Below, piece after piece: positions 8,797 through 16,251 of a DNA stretch of 39,164 nucleotides. Source of the stretch: Myxacorys californica WJT36-NPBG1 (GTDB taxonomy: Bacteria; Cyanobacteriota; Cyanobacteriia; Leptolyngbyales; Leptolyngbyaceae); assembly GCA_019359315.1 (NCBI GenBank), contig JAHHHO010000049.1, positions 1 to 39,164 of the forward strand. The letters run 5' to 3'. Both the position numbers and the translations under genes were made by a program. The notes beneath the pieces are model-generated. The model did not search any database. It was not told the DNA's origin and saw only the letters and a program-made list of their open reading frames with translations. Each line of letters opens with the position of its first letter. Position 1 is the first letter of the stretch.

Positions 8797-9255
8797 ATGG
8801 CGAAACGTGTTCAGTTAGTCCTCAATAAGGACGTAAGCAAGCTTGGTCGGTTGGGTGACTTGGTTGAAGTTACTCCTGGCTTTGCCAGAAACTATCTCAT
8901 TCCTCAAGGCATGGCGTCCAAGGTGACACCGGGCATTCTGAAGCAAGTTGAGCGGCGGCGCGAGCTAGAGCGGCAGCGCTTAGCTGAACTTAAAGAAGTG
9001 GCGCTGACCCAAAAGCAAGCGATTGAAGCGGCAGGCAGTGTTGCGATCGCGAAGCAGGCAGGCGAGACGGGCGCAATTTTTGGCACGGTGACGAATCAAG
9101 ATGTGGCGGATGCTTTGCAGCAGGCCATCAATCAGGAGGTCGATCGTCGGACGATTACCATGCCCGATGTTCACAGCTTGGGCGACTACACCGCAGAAAT
9201 CAAGCTTCATCCAGAAGTTACGGTGTCTGTGACGGTTCAGGTAGTTGCAGCATGA
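8797..9255 (+). CDS. rplI: 50S ribosomal protein L9
   Basis: This 152-residue protein of the large ribosomal subunit binds 23S rRNA and extends from the ribosome via a long helix. The N-domain signature [18 protein letters not shown] is present, followed by the linking helix ([18 protein letters not shown]) and the C-terminal domain beginning around residue 80. An upstream GTG would add 12 residues; I chose the ATG at 8797 because [13 protein letters not shown] matches the normal L9 start and has a purine-rich ACAGGA before it. dnaB follows after 188 bp, a gene order common in bacteria. Confidence 0.95.
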   Translation: MAKRVQLVLNKDVSKLGRLGDLVEVTPGFARNYLIPQGMASKVTPGILKQVERRRELERQRLAELKEVALTQKQAIEAAGSVAIAKQAGETGAIFGTVTNQDVADALQQAINQEVDRRTITMPDVHSLGDYTAEIKLHPEVTVSVTVQVVAA

Positions 9256-9350
9256 GGATAAATCGTAATTCGTGATCGATTTCTACGAGTTACAACATCA
9301 GTATATTTGTACTGGCTCTTGCTAAAATAATGGATGTCTGTATAGTGAGG

Positions 9351-9387
9351 GGGTCGAGTTGGCGCTAAGAAGATGACTCGACCCTTT
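9351..9387 (+). terminator. Hairpin with T-run between rplI and dnaB
   Basis: GGGTCGAGT (9351-9359) pairs perfectly with ACTCGACCC (9375-9383) across a 15-base loop and is followed by TTTT. It reads as an intrinsic terminator for rplI or an attenuator in front of dnaB. A TTGCTA-N16-TATAGT pair at 9319-9346 just upstream could be a promoter, which would make this the start of a very short transcript or of the dnaB leader. Confidence 0.6.
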
Positions 9388-9443
9388 TCGCATCCTTCGT
9401 AATCGATCTCTCGCTAACGTTACGAACCCCGACGTGTCTTCTC

Positions 9444-10802
9444 ATGGTTCAAGAACTCAACTTTCAACCGATTAACGATCGCATTCCTCCCCAAAACATT
9501 GATGCAGAAGAAGCAATTTTGGGCGGAATTTTGCTTGACCCAGACGCGATCGCGAGGATTCTCGATATTCTCAAACCAGAAGCATTTTACCTCAGCGCCC
9601 ATCAAGAGATTTTTCGGGCAGCTCTGACGCTGACCAACCAAAGCACGCCCGTTGATTTGATGAGCATCACAACGTGGCTGCAAGACCGGGGACTGCTCGA
9701 TAAGATTGGCGGGCAGAGTAAGCTAGTGCAGCTTGTCGATCGCACCGTTAGCGCCGTCAACATTGATCAGTACGCTCAACTCGTCACAGACAAATATTTG
9801 CGCCGCAAGCTGATCAGCGCTGGACATCAAATTTCTCAGCTAGGGCACGATACGAAACGCGACTTAGAGCATGTTTTAGACGAAGCAGAACAAAAAGTTT
9901 TTAGCATTACTCAAGTTCGTCCGAGTCAAGGACTGACTGCCGCCGCCGACATTTTGACCAAAACCTTTTCCGACATTGAAGAACGATCGGTCGGAATGGC
10001 GTTGCCGGGGCTTGCCTGCGGATTCTATGACCTTGACGGCAAAACTCAGGGCTTCCAGCGATCGGATCTGATCATCGTAGCGGGTCGCCCATCAATGGGA
10101 AAAACAGCCGTGTGCTTGAGTTTTGCTCGCAATATTGCTGCCCAGTACAAGCTTCCTGTCGCAGTCTTCAGTTTAGAGATGTCGAAAGAGCAAATTATCC
10201 AACGCCTGCTCGCGAGTGAAGCTCGAATCGAAAGCGGGCGATTGCGCTCAGGACGGATTTCTCAACAGGACTGGGAACCGTTAGGACAGGCAATCAGCCG
10301 ATTATCGGAACTACGCGTGTTTGTAGACGATACGCCTAACATTAGTGTGAACGAGATGCGATCGCGGGCCCGCAAACTCCAAGCCGAACAAGGCGGCGCA
10401 CTCGGCATGATCTTAATCGACTACCTGCAATTGATGGAAGGCACAGGCAGTGAAAACCGAGTCCAAGAGCTGTCGCGAATCACGCGATCGCTTAAAGGTC
10501 TTGCTCGCGAACTGAATGTACCGATTCTCGCCCTTTCTCAGTTGAGTCGAAATGTAGAATCTCGCTCTGACAAACGCCCAATGATGTCAGACCTGCGGGA
10601 GTCGGGATCAATTGAGCAAGATGCCGATCTGGTCATGATGTTGTACCGGGAGGAGTATTACAATCCCGATACGCCCGATCGCGGCATTGCAGAAATCATT
10701 ATTACCAAGCATCGAAACGGTCCGACAGGAACGGTCAAGCTTCTATTCGAGCCTCAGTTCACGCGCTTTCTCAATTTAGCTGCGCCAAACCGCGACTACT
10801 AA
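9444..10802 (+). CDS. dnaB: Replicative DNA helicase DnaB
   Basis: This 452-residue hexameric 5'-3' helicase unwinds DNA at the replication fork. The N-terminal primase-interacting domain (about 15-115, starting PPQNIDAEEAILGGILLDPDA) is followed by the RecA-like motor: Walker A GRPSMGKTA, a VFSLEMSKEQIIQRLL segment, Walker B MILIDYLQLM, the LSQLSRNVESR strand and the arginine-rich C-terminal ITKHRNGPTG. Length is normal, and no intein interrupts the ATPase motifs, which are intein sites in some cyanobacterial dnaB genes. Start ATG 9444 fits the family. Confidence 0.96.
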   Translation: MVQELNFQPINDRIPPQNIDAEEAILGGILLDPDAIARILDILKPEAFYLSAHQEIFRAALTLTNQSTPVDLMSITTWLQDRGLLDKIGGQSKLVQLVDRTVSAVNIDQYAQLVTDKYLRRKLISAGHQISQLGHDTKRDLEHVLDEAEQKVFSITQVRPSQGLTAAADILTKTFSDIEERSVGMALPGLACGFYDLDGKTQGFQRSDLIIVAGRPSMGKTAVCLSFARNIAAQYKLPVAVFSLEMSKEQIIQRLLASEARIESGRLRSGRISQQDWEPLGQAISRLSELRVFVDDTPNISVNEMRSRARKLQAEQGGALGMILIDYLQLMEGTGSENRVQELSRITRSLKGLARELNVPILALSQLSRNVESRSDKRPMMSDLRESGSIEQDADLVMMLYREEYYNPDTPDRGIAEIIITKHRNGPTGTVKLLFEPQFTRFLNLAAPNRDY

Positions 10803-10839
10803 GACAAGCACTTTTAAGACAAGCGTTTGTGGTTACAGC

Positions 10840-10871
10840 CTCGCTTCTGCATGAGCAAGAGAGCCTTTTTT
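10840..10871 (+). terminator. Weak candidate terminator of dnaB
   Basis: CTCGCT pairs imperfectly with AGCAAGAG around the loop TCTGCATG, followed after a few bases by TTTTTT at 10866-10871. The stem is short and bulged, so this is tentative. The 10803-11022 gap otherwise holds the phn operon upstream region. Confidence 0.3.
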
Positions 10872-10971
10872 GTCTTTGGAATTTCAGTCTTTGCCCAGTT
10901 ACTTGAAAAATATTTATTACATTATTGACTTTGGTTCTCATAAACTTTTACGATCTTTTTGACTTACTGAT

Positions 10972-10998
10972 AGATACTTTCAATAAAGAAAGGTATCT
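10972..10998 (+). promoter_or_regulatory. Inverted repeat upstream of phnD, possible operator
   Basis: AGATACTTTC (10972-10981) faces GAAAGGTATCT (10988-10998) across AATAAA, ending 24 bp before the phnD ATG. A TTGACT at 10959-10964 precedes it, and AATAAA falls at -10 spacing (17 bp), so the palindrome would overlay the promoter, as operators do. No clear Pho-box (direct repeats of the CTTAACC type) was seen. Confidence 0.35.
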
Positions 10999-11022
10999 TT
11001 CACTTCGCTTTGGACGCCTGTA

Positions 11023-12015
11023 ATGAAATTAAATCGAACCACAAGTTTTAGCCTCAGCGCTGCACTTTTAGCCTTGACGACCGCCTTTCTAAGCGCGTGC
11101 AATACTCAGCCCTCCTCGAATCAAGCAGCTGCACCTCAAGGACAAACGGCTGCACCTCAAGGACAAACGGCTACTAATGCCAATTCCTTAAATCAGTTGC
11201 GCGTTGTCTTTCCCAGTCGGTCTGGAGCGACAGAGGTACAAACCAAAGCCAATGCGATCGCAACCCTACTCTCGAAAGAACTGAACATGCCCGTGACTGC
11301 TGTGGTTGGTGATGATACTGCTGCTGTCGAAGCGCTGAAAGCGGAGCAAGCAGAAGTAGCATTTCTCAGCAGCCGCCCTGCGTTAAAAGCAGAACAATTA
11401 GCAAACTCTCGTCTTTATCTAGCAGAGGTGCGCCCGGATTATTCGGGAGGACATACTTACCGCTCGGTCTTTGTGGTGCCAAATGACAGTCCCCTGCAAA
11501 CTAAAGACGATGCTAAGCAAAATCTTGAGCAACTGCGCGGTAAGAAAATTGCGTTTACTTCACCCACGTCCGGATCGGGCTTTATTTTTCCCGTTAGCAC
11601 TTTGGTCAACCAAGGATTAATTGAGAACCGCGATCGCGTGAAAGAATTTTTTGGCGAAGTCACTTATGGCAACAACTATAGTGGTGCGCTACAAGCTGTT
11701 CTGAAGGGACAAGCGGATGTCGCGGCTGTATCGGAATATGCGCTCAAGGATCCCTACATCACTCCTGAAGAAAGTAAGCAGGTGAGAATTCTTCATGCAA
11801 TTACAGGGGTTCCGGCGCACGGAGTGGCGATCGACGATCGCGTGCCCGCCGATCTGCGTGGTCGCCTGGTGAGTGCGCTGCAAAAACTGAACGAGCCAGC
11901 CAACAATGCGTTGCTAAAAGACCTTTATAATTCCACCAAGCTCGTGAATGTTGATCATGAGAGTCATTTGGCTCCTATGAAAACTGCACTCCAGCAAGCT
12001 GGAATAGAGCCTTAG
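11023..12015 (+). CDS. phnD: Phosphonate/phosphite-type ABC transporter substrate-binding lipoprotein
   Basis: This 330-residue periplasmic binding lipoprotein has a signal peptide ending in the lipobox LSAC (Cys near residue 26). A Gln/Ala/Pro-rich linker contains an exact duplication of AAPQGQT (two 21-bp units at 11128-11169). The binding domain follows: LRVVFPSRSGATEVQTKANA, VVGDDTAAVEALKAEQAEVAFLS, YRSVFVVPNDSPL, the ligand-loop-like TSPTSGSGFIFP, and GQADVAAVSEYAL. This is the PhnD/PtxB family, which binds phosphonates, phosphite or phosphate-like anions. phnC and phnE follow on the same strand and complete a standard importer. The exact ligand cannot be read from sequence. Confidence 0.88.
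   Translation: MKLNRTTSFSLSAALLALTTAFLSACNTQPSSNQAAAPQGQTAAPQGQTATNANSLNQLRVVFPSRSGATEVQTKANAIATLLSKELNMPVTAVVGDDTAAVEALKAEQAEVAFLSSRPALKAEQLANSRLYLAEVRPDYSGGHTYRSVFVVPNDSPLQTKDDAKQNLEQLRGKKIAFTSPTSGSGFIFPVSTLVNQGLIENRDRVKEFFGEVTYGNNYSGALQAVLKGQADVAAVSEYALKDPYITPEESKQVRILHAITGVPAHGVAIDDRVPADLRGRLVSALQKLNEPANNALLKDLYNSTKLVNVDHESHLAPMKTALQQAGIEP
11128..11169 (+). repeat. Exact 21-bp tandem duplication in the phnD linker
   Basis: Two identical 21-bp units encode AAPQGQT twice, between the lipid anchor and the binding domain. It looks like a recent replication-slippage expansion of a flexible linker. Confidence 0.85.
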
Positions 12016-12052
12016 ACCATTAATCTGGCAGCATTGCTCTAGCATCCGAACC

Positions 12053-12173
12053 GCCCTCACCCTAGCCCTCTCCCACAGGAGAGGGAACAAGAGCTTGGCT
12101 CCCTTCTCCTACAGGGAAAAGGGGCTAGGGAACTCTAGCTCCCTCTCCTGTGGGAGAGGGTTGCGGTGAGGGC
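12053..12173. repeat. Large imperfect inverted repeat (CCCTCACCCT...AGGGTGAGGG type) between phnD and phnC
   Basis: A 33-bp left arm at 12053-12085 matches the reverse complement of 12141-12173 with a few mismatches; the core CCCTCTCCCACAGGAGAGGG is itself nearly palindromic. The middle contains a related degenerate unit with CTCCCTTCTCCTACAGGG. Repeats of this composition recur in intergenic DNA of many bacteria. Here it splits phnD from phnC and in RNA would form a very stable hairpin, possibly lowering expression of the downstream genes relative to the binding protein. Confidence 0.8.
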
Positions 12174-12198
12174 AGTCTATTTCTGAAGTCGGTCAATC

Positions 12199-12972
12199 AT
12201 GCATCCACATTCTCAACAGTCTCACGCCGCTTCAGGACATCCTGCGATCGCGTGCGTTGATCTACAAACGGCTTATTTGCCGTCCTTGCGCCGCTCTGCT
12301 TTGCAAGGTGTCACTTGCACGATTCAACCGGGAGAATTCGTCGCGGTTTTGGGTTTAAATGGCGCAGGCAAATCAACCTGGTTGCGATCGCTCTTGGGTC
12401 TAGTACCGATTCAGTCGGGAGTTGCTCGGGTACACAACACCCCGATTCAAGCGGCAACGATTCCTCAGATTCGACGTGAGATTGGCATGCTATTTCAGGG
12501 GGGCGGACTTGTGCCCCAACTGACCGCGCTCGACAATGTGCTGTGCGGACGCTTGGGGCAACGGTCGCCTTGGCAGACTCTATTTGGGTTTGACCAGCGC
12601 GATCGCGATCGCGCGTCCCAACTCCTGCATCAGTTTGGACTGCACGATTCTACTCATCAAACTACGCGCCGATTGAGCGGCGGACAACGGCAACGAGTCG
12701 CGATCGTCCGTCTGCTGATGCAGTCTCCCTCGATTCTTTTGCTAGATGAACCGACAGCCGGACTCGATGTACTCGCGACGCGACACGTCATGGAAGTGCT
12801 GGCACAATTGCACGATCAAGGCATGACCATCATCACTGTCTTGCACGACCTCGCGATCGCCCAAACGTATGCCCAACGTGCTTTGATTTTTTCATCGGGA
12901 CGAATTACCTACGACGGCGACTGTCACAACTTGACGACCCACTTTAGAACTGCTGACCAGGTTGAGATATGA
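12199..12972 (+). CDS. phnC: Phosphonate/phosphite-type ABC transporter ATP-binding protein
   Basis: This 257-residue ATPase subunit of the importer has Walker A GLNGAGKST, Q-loop MLFQGGGLVP, signature LSGGQRQR, Walker B ILLLDEPTAGLD and H-loop VLHDLAIA. It belongs to the PhnC branch and energises transport through PhnE. Its stop overlaps the phnE start by 4 bp, so the two are translationally coupled. The 183 bp between it and phnD are mostly filled by the inverted repeat. Confidence 0.88.
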   Translation: MHPHSQQSHAASGHPAIACVDLQTAYLPSLRRSALQGVTCTIQPGEFVAVLGLNGAGKSTWLRSLLGLVPIQSGVARVHNTPIQAATIPQIRREIGMLFQGGGLVPQLTALDNVLCGRLGQRSPWQTLFGFDQRDRDRASQLLHQFGLHDSTHQTTRRLSGGQRQRVAIVRLLMQSPSILLLDEPTAGLDVLATRHVMEVLAQLHDQGMTIITVLHDLAIAQTYAQRALIFSSGRITYDGDCHNLTTHFRTADQVEI

Positions 12973-13760
12973 AAGACGTTTGGGTAAAGCTTCGTCGGAT
13001 TGTGGCTAAAAGCAAGCTATTTTTAATCCTTGCAGCACTGATTCTGGTATACGGATGGGCACTGCAAGGGTTAAAAATCAATGGAACGCTGCTGCAAAAA
13101 AGCGTTCCGTATATGATCGACTTTATTTCTCGTCTGTTTCCGCCCGATCTTAGTGTCATTGATATTGCAATTCGAGCGCTGGTTGAAACGGTGCAAATGT
13201 CGCTTTGGGGAACGACGATCGGTGCAATTCTGTCCGTCCCGATCGCGGTTTTGTCATCTCAAAATCTCACTCCTCATTGGCTGCGCTGGAGTGCAGTCTT
13301 GCTGCAAAATGGCGTGCGTACCGTTCCCTCAGTTGTCTTGGGACTCTTCTTCGTGTCGGCGACTGGTCTAGGAGCGCCTGCCGGAACATTGGCGCTGTCA
13401 ATCTATACGATTGGCTACCTAGCAAAATTTTATCAAGAAGCGATCGAAGCGGTGGATGCAGAATCGATCAAAGCGCTGCAAGTCAGTGGTGCGTCGTGGA
13501 GCCAGGTTGCTCAGTATGGCATCTTGCCGCAAGTGCTGCCGCTCGGCCTGGGATACACCCTCTATATGTTTGAGTACAACATCCGCTCTGCCTCCGTTTT
13601 AGGCGTCGTCGGCGCGGGAGGGATCGGCTTTGAATTGGTCAACTATATTCGCGGGTTTGAGTATTCTAAAGCGACAACCATGATGCTGTTGCTGCTGCTC
13701 GTCGTAACTAGCATTGACTGGCTCAGCAGCCACCTCCGCCAACAGCTAGAAAAACTCTAA
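12969..13760 (+). CDS. phnE: Phosphonate/phosphite-type ABC transporter permease
   Basis: This 263-residue inner-membrane permease has about six hydrophobic helices. The binding-protein-dependent permease domain starts near ALVETVQMSLWGTTIGAI, and the coupling-helix EAA loop is visible at EAIEAVDAESIKALQVSGAS followed by ILPQVLPLGLGY. The conserved VLGVVGAGGIGFEL lies near the C-terminus. A single permease gene suggests a homodimer with two PhnC. The N-terminus is basic, then a helix KLFLILAALILVYGWALQGL. The gap to the next gene (13761-13905) contains a small CCGCC-GTCT-GGCGG hairpin near 13828 and no gene that I can see. Confidence 0.88.
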   Translation: MKDVWVKLRRIVAKSKLFLILAALILVYGWALQGLKINGTLLQKSVPYMIDFISRLFPPDLSVIDIAIRALVETVQMSLWGTTIGAILSVPIAVLSSQNLTPHWLRWSAVLLQNGVRTVPSVVLGLFFVSATGLGAPAGTLALSIYTIGYLAKFYQEAIEAVDAESIKALQVSGASWSQVAQYGILPQVLPLGLGYTLYMFEYNIRSASVLGVVGAGGIGFELVNYIRGFEYSKATTMMLLLLLVVTSIDWLSSHLRQQLEKL

Positions 13761-13905
13761 GGAGAGCAACGGGATTAAGATAGATCTAGTGTGAGTAACT
13801 TGTACGCGTCAGCAAGCAGAATTACCGCCGTCTGGCGGATCTTAATTCCCAGAATGGATCCAGTACGATAGACTACTGATTAGGCATTGCCCACTTACAC
13901 CTCAA

Positions 13906-14667
13906 ATGGTTGAGTCAAAACTGATCAAAAGTCAGCTTGTGGAATTTCCACAGTATCGTGTGCGCGAAAGTTCTAAAGCGAAACACGTGAGTCTTAAGAT
14001 GTCCGTCCAAGGTGGACTAGAAGTGATCGTTCCCAAAGGATTCGATCGCAGTCGGATTCCAGAAATTCTGCACAACAAGCAAAATTGGATCGAGCGCGCC
14101 ATTGAGCGGCTCGAAGAACAGCGAGAACAATTAGCGCTGGAGTATTCTCATGGGTTGCCGACCCAACTGAACCTGCGTGCGATCGATCAGCTTTGGTTGG
14201 TGGAGTACTGTGCAACAGCAACGACTCGGCTCACGCTGACCGAGAAAGACAAAACGAGGCTCGTTCTTCGGGGCAACACGCAAAATGAAGAAGCTTGTAA
14301 ATCTCTGTTGCAGCAGTGGTTGATGCACAAAGCCTATCAGCGGCTCGTGCCGTGGCTCTGGTCGGTGAGCGAGGAGTTGGCTCTGCCGTTTCATAAAGCG
14401 GCGATTCGGGGACAAAAAACGCTGTGGGCAAGCTGCTCCCAAAACCGAAACATTAGCCTGAATTACAAACTTCTTTTTCTAACTCCTCCATTGGTGCGGT
14501 ATGTGTTTGTTCACGAACTCTGTCACACCGTTCATCTCAATCATTCTGCAAACTTTTGGGCGCTGGTGCAGGAGAAAGACCCCCACTACAAACCGTTGGA
14601 TCAAGAACTCCGTAAGTCGAGTCATTATGTGCCTGCTTGGTTAGAGCCGTCGATGTTGGGGCAGTAG
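13906..14667 (+). CDS. YgjP/DUF45-family zinc metallopeptidase-like protein
   Basis: This 253-residue protein has the DUF45 (YgjP, gluzincin-like) layout: an N-terminal YRVRESSKAKHVSLKMSVQGGLEVIVPKG beta domain (given here in part: KAKHVSLKM), then the core WASCSQNRNISLNYKLL and the zinc site VHELCHTVHLNHSANFW, i.e. HExxH with downstream histidine, and near the C-terminus the conserved segment FWALVQEKDPHY. Members are probable metal-dependent peptidases, sometimes found with restriction-modification genes; no such gene is next to it here. Soluble, no signal peptide. The substrate is unknown. Confidence 0.8.
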   Translation: MVESKLIKSQLVEFPQYRVRESSKAKHVSLKMSVQGGLEVIVPKGFDRSRIPEILHNKQNWIERAIERLEEQREQLALEYSHGLPTQLNLRAIDQLWLVEYCATATTRLTLTEKDKTRLVLRGNTQNEEACKSLLQQWLMHKAYQRLVPWLWSVSEELALPFHKAAIRGQKTLWASCSQNRNISLNYKLLFLTPPLVRYVFVHELCHTVHLNHSANFWALVQEKDPHYKPLDQELRKSSHYVPAWLEPSMLGQ

Positions 14668-14761
14668 CCTGCATTGGTTTAGGGTGTCCTTCCGTCTTTG
14701 GAGAGGCGCTTTTCTGCGATCGCTCTTTTACGGTGAAGGGGTGAGCTATCGAGGAATTCCC

Positions 14762-14974
14762 ATGCCTGAACCGACTAATCGGCAGACGATTGAGGACAAG
14801 AAGCCGAACGCAAAACCTGCGAAACCGGAACAAGACACCGTTGATCCGATGGATTTAGTCAATAAGGGCGGCTACGAAGGCGATCCGAGAGAAATTGTTG
14901 AGAATCCGGCGGTGACTCCAGAGATGCTGAATGAGCCTGGAGATTTGAGAGCCGATGAGTTAGACGAAGATTGA
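14762..14974 (+). CDS. Small acidic hypothetical protein (70 aa)
   Basis: The protein begins MPEPTNRQTIEDKKPN and ends GDLRADELDED. It is rich in Asp, Glu, Pro and Asn with no hydrophobic core, so it is likely disordered. The start at 14762 is chosen over a longer frame because GAGGAA sits 7 bp before it. Proline-rich small proteins of this type occur in cyanobacteria; the function is unknown. It opens the accessory island. Confidence 0.5.
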   Translation: MPEPTNRQTIEDKKPNAKPAKPEQDTVDPMDLVNKGGYEGDPREIVENPAVTPEMLNEPGDLRADELDED

Positions 14975-15008
14975 AGAGTAGAAAAGGGTGATTGATGCTC
15001 TGGAAGAG

Positions 15009-15038
15009 CGATTAGCGCAATGCGAAACTCCGCCGAAA
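15009..15038 (-). repeat. Dispersed ~30-bp repeat, inverted copy
   Basis: CGATTAGCGCAATGCGAAAC and the following CTCCGCCGAA match the reverse complement of the three repeat units at 15567-15682. It is the fourth copy of the same short family within 700 bp, in the opposite orientation. Confidence 0.5.
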
Positions 15039-15068
15039 ACGCGCTGGTGACCTTGCAAAAAGGTGTGT

Positions 15069-15305
15069 CTACTCAGGGCGATCGTCGGTGAATTGATTAA
15101 TGGATTTAACGATCCCTTCTGAATAGGGTTCTAGAACTGTGGCGGCAACATGCAGATCAGCGAGGGCTTGGCTAAATTCTTCTGAATTCGGGTCAGCAGT
15201 TTCGAGTAGTTTGATGGCAACGATCGCTTTTTCGAGTTGAGGGGCGTATTCACTCAGGTGGCGTTTCAGACTGATGAACGATTTTTCTAAAGCAGTGGTC
15301 ATCAT
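15069..15305 (-). CDS. Small helical hypothetical protein (78 aa)
   Basis: The protein starts MMTTALEKSFISLKRHLSEY and is predicted all-helical, with an acidic tail. The ATG at 15305 overlaps the stop of the upstream 64-residue gene as ATGA, indicating translational coupling; an upstream GTG would add 14 residues inside that gene and is less likely. No recognised domain. With its partner it forms a two-gene unit in the island next to toxin-antitoxin and NACHT sequences. Confidence 0.5.
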   Translation of the reverse strand: MMTTALEKSFISLKRHLSEYAPQLEKAIVAIKLLETADPNSEEFSQALADLHVAATVLEPYSEGIVKSINQFTDDRPE

Positions 15306-15496
15306 GGGTTCAGTCTCCTTTCTAATTTGGCAATCTGCTGGCGGCAATTTGTAACTGTCTTTTCCCAGTGAATGATTAATCCTTGATCTTGCTCATCAAA
15401 TGGATTTTTCTGCTCGTTCGCAATCTTTTCTAGATGTTCTGCAAGTGCCCGATGCTGGCCTTCAAGCTGCTTGCGGTAGTCCTTATTCTTTGTCAT
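15302..15496 (-). CDS. Small charged coiled-coil hypothetical protein (64 aa)
   Basis: The protein starts MTKNKDYRKQLEGQHRALAE and is strongly charged, likely one or two coiled-coil helices, ending QQIAKLERRLNP. AAAGGT lies before the ATG. It overlaps the 78-residue gene by 4 bp. The function is unknown. Small helical proteins are common companions in cyanobacterial islands that carry NACHT ATPases, so a regulatory or adaptor role is conceivable but not shown. Confidence 0.5.
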   Translation of the reverse strand: MTKNKDYRKQLEGQHRALAEHLEKIANEQKNPFDEQDQGLIIHWEKTVTNCRQQIAKLERRLNP

Positions 15497-15512
15497 ACCT
15501 TTACCATATGCC

Positions 15513-15705
15513 TTACTCCGTCATGTCTACAAAGTGGTCTTGCAGGAGTTTGTAGATGAAGCGATTCCTTTAGAGTTGCGATCGGCGCTAATCGCGTTTG
15601 CTTCGGAGTTGCCTTTTGCGCTAATCGTCGATGCGATCGAGGAACATACGTTTGCTTAGCAGTTGCGCTTTGCGCTAAATGGTGGCGTAGTTAAGGGCAG
15701 ACATT
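15513..15705 (-). pseudogene. Decayed 3' end of a second NACHT gene, interrupted by short repeats
   Basis: On the minus strand the 3' part reads NRFIYKLLQDHFVDMTE then TAA, closely matching the C-terminus of the intact NACHT protein upstream (YRFIHKLLQDHFANMEG). Further back, ALNYAT and RMFLDRI match its FLNYAT and RMFLQRI, but these blocks are separated by inserted units of a ~30-bp repeat that bring in stop codons. No start or ATPase domain is left. The relic lies between the 64-residue gene and the RelE-type gene. Confidence 0.7.
15567..15682 (+). repeat. Three copies of a ~30-bp dispersed repeat inside the NACHT relic
   Basis: Units at about 15567-15596, 15597-15627 and 15651-15682 share the pattern TTGCTTxGGAGTTGCGCTTT then GCGCTAATCG. 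The second and third interrupt the relic exactly between blocks that are contiguous in the intact NACHT gene. They resemble the small dispersed mobile repeats described in filamentous cyanobacteria. Confidence 0.6.
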
Positions 15706-15715
15706 GGGAAGGAGG

Positions 15716-15976
15716 TCACAGATAGACTTCTTTTCGATGCCTGACTCGAACAATCGTGATTAGCTTCTCTGTGCGACTGAAATCATACAAAACTCGATAG
15801 TCGCCAACCCTCAGCTTAAAGAAGTCTGACAAGTCGCCTGTTAGAGGCTGCGGTTTAATCTGGTCAAAATTCTGACAGAGCCAATTGATTTTGGTAAGGA
15901 TGCGTTCTCGGATTGTCTCGTCGAGATCATCGAGGTCGCTGATTGCTTCAGGTTCAAATTCAACCGTGTAACTCAT
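15716..15976 (-). CDS. RelE/ParE-family toxin
   Basis: This 86-residue protein shows the RelE/ParE fold: YTVEFEPEAISDLDDLDETI, a helical hairpin, the strand pair KLRVGDYRVLYDF and the C-terminal IVRVRHRKEVY with the basic residues expected of an mRNA interferase. Toxins of this family cut mRNA at the ribosome or poison gyrase. ATG 15976 overlaps the antitoxin stop by 4 bp (ATGA), the usual coupling; an ATG 6 bp earlier is the alternative. Antitoxin-first order and coupling support a functional module. Confidence 0.85.
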   Translation of the reverse strand: MSYTVEFEPEAISDLDDLDETIRERILTKINWLCQNFDQIKPQPLTGDLSDFFKLRVGDYRVLYDFSRTEKLITIVRVRHRKEVYL

Positions 15977-16191
15977 TGCCAAGTCAGCCCAAATCGCTTA
16001 GCGACTTCTTCCGCCGGGATTGCCCGCCCACCGTTTGCTCGGCGCTGACGGGATTCGCGCAGTTGCTGTTTCACTTCGGGTCGAATTTCTTTGCCTTCAT
16101 CGGGATCTTCAAGAAATTCTTCCAAGATTTCTGTTACGGTTTCCCGGATTAATGCTTTTAGTTCATCGGTGGTTAGGTCTTTTACTTGCAT
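15973..16191 (-). CDS. Antitoxin of the RelE-type module
   Basis: This 72-residue acidic protein has an N-terminal helix MQVKDLTTDELKALIRETV, an acidic middle (EEFLEDPDEGKE) and a basic C-terminal part ending AEEVAKRFGLTWQ. Small, charged, upstream and overlapping the toxin gene by 4 bp, it fits the antitoxin role of neutralising the toxin and probably repressing the operon. The exact family is not recognised. Confidence 0.75.
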   Translation of the reverse strand: MQVKDLTTDELKALIRETVTEILEEFLEDPDEGKEIRPEVKQQLRESRQRRANGGRAIPAEEVAKRFGLTWQ

Positions 16192-16251
16192 GGTGATGGT
16201 TCAACCTAGACTCTTTCTTCATTTTATCCAGTCTTGAACTGCTTTTTATCG

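Noticed and set aside
9444-10802. Possible intein in dnaB
   Set aside because: ATPase motifs are contiguous and total length is the normal 452 residues.
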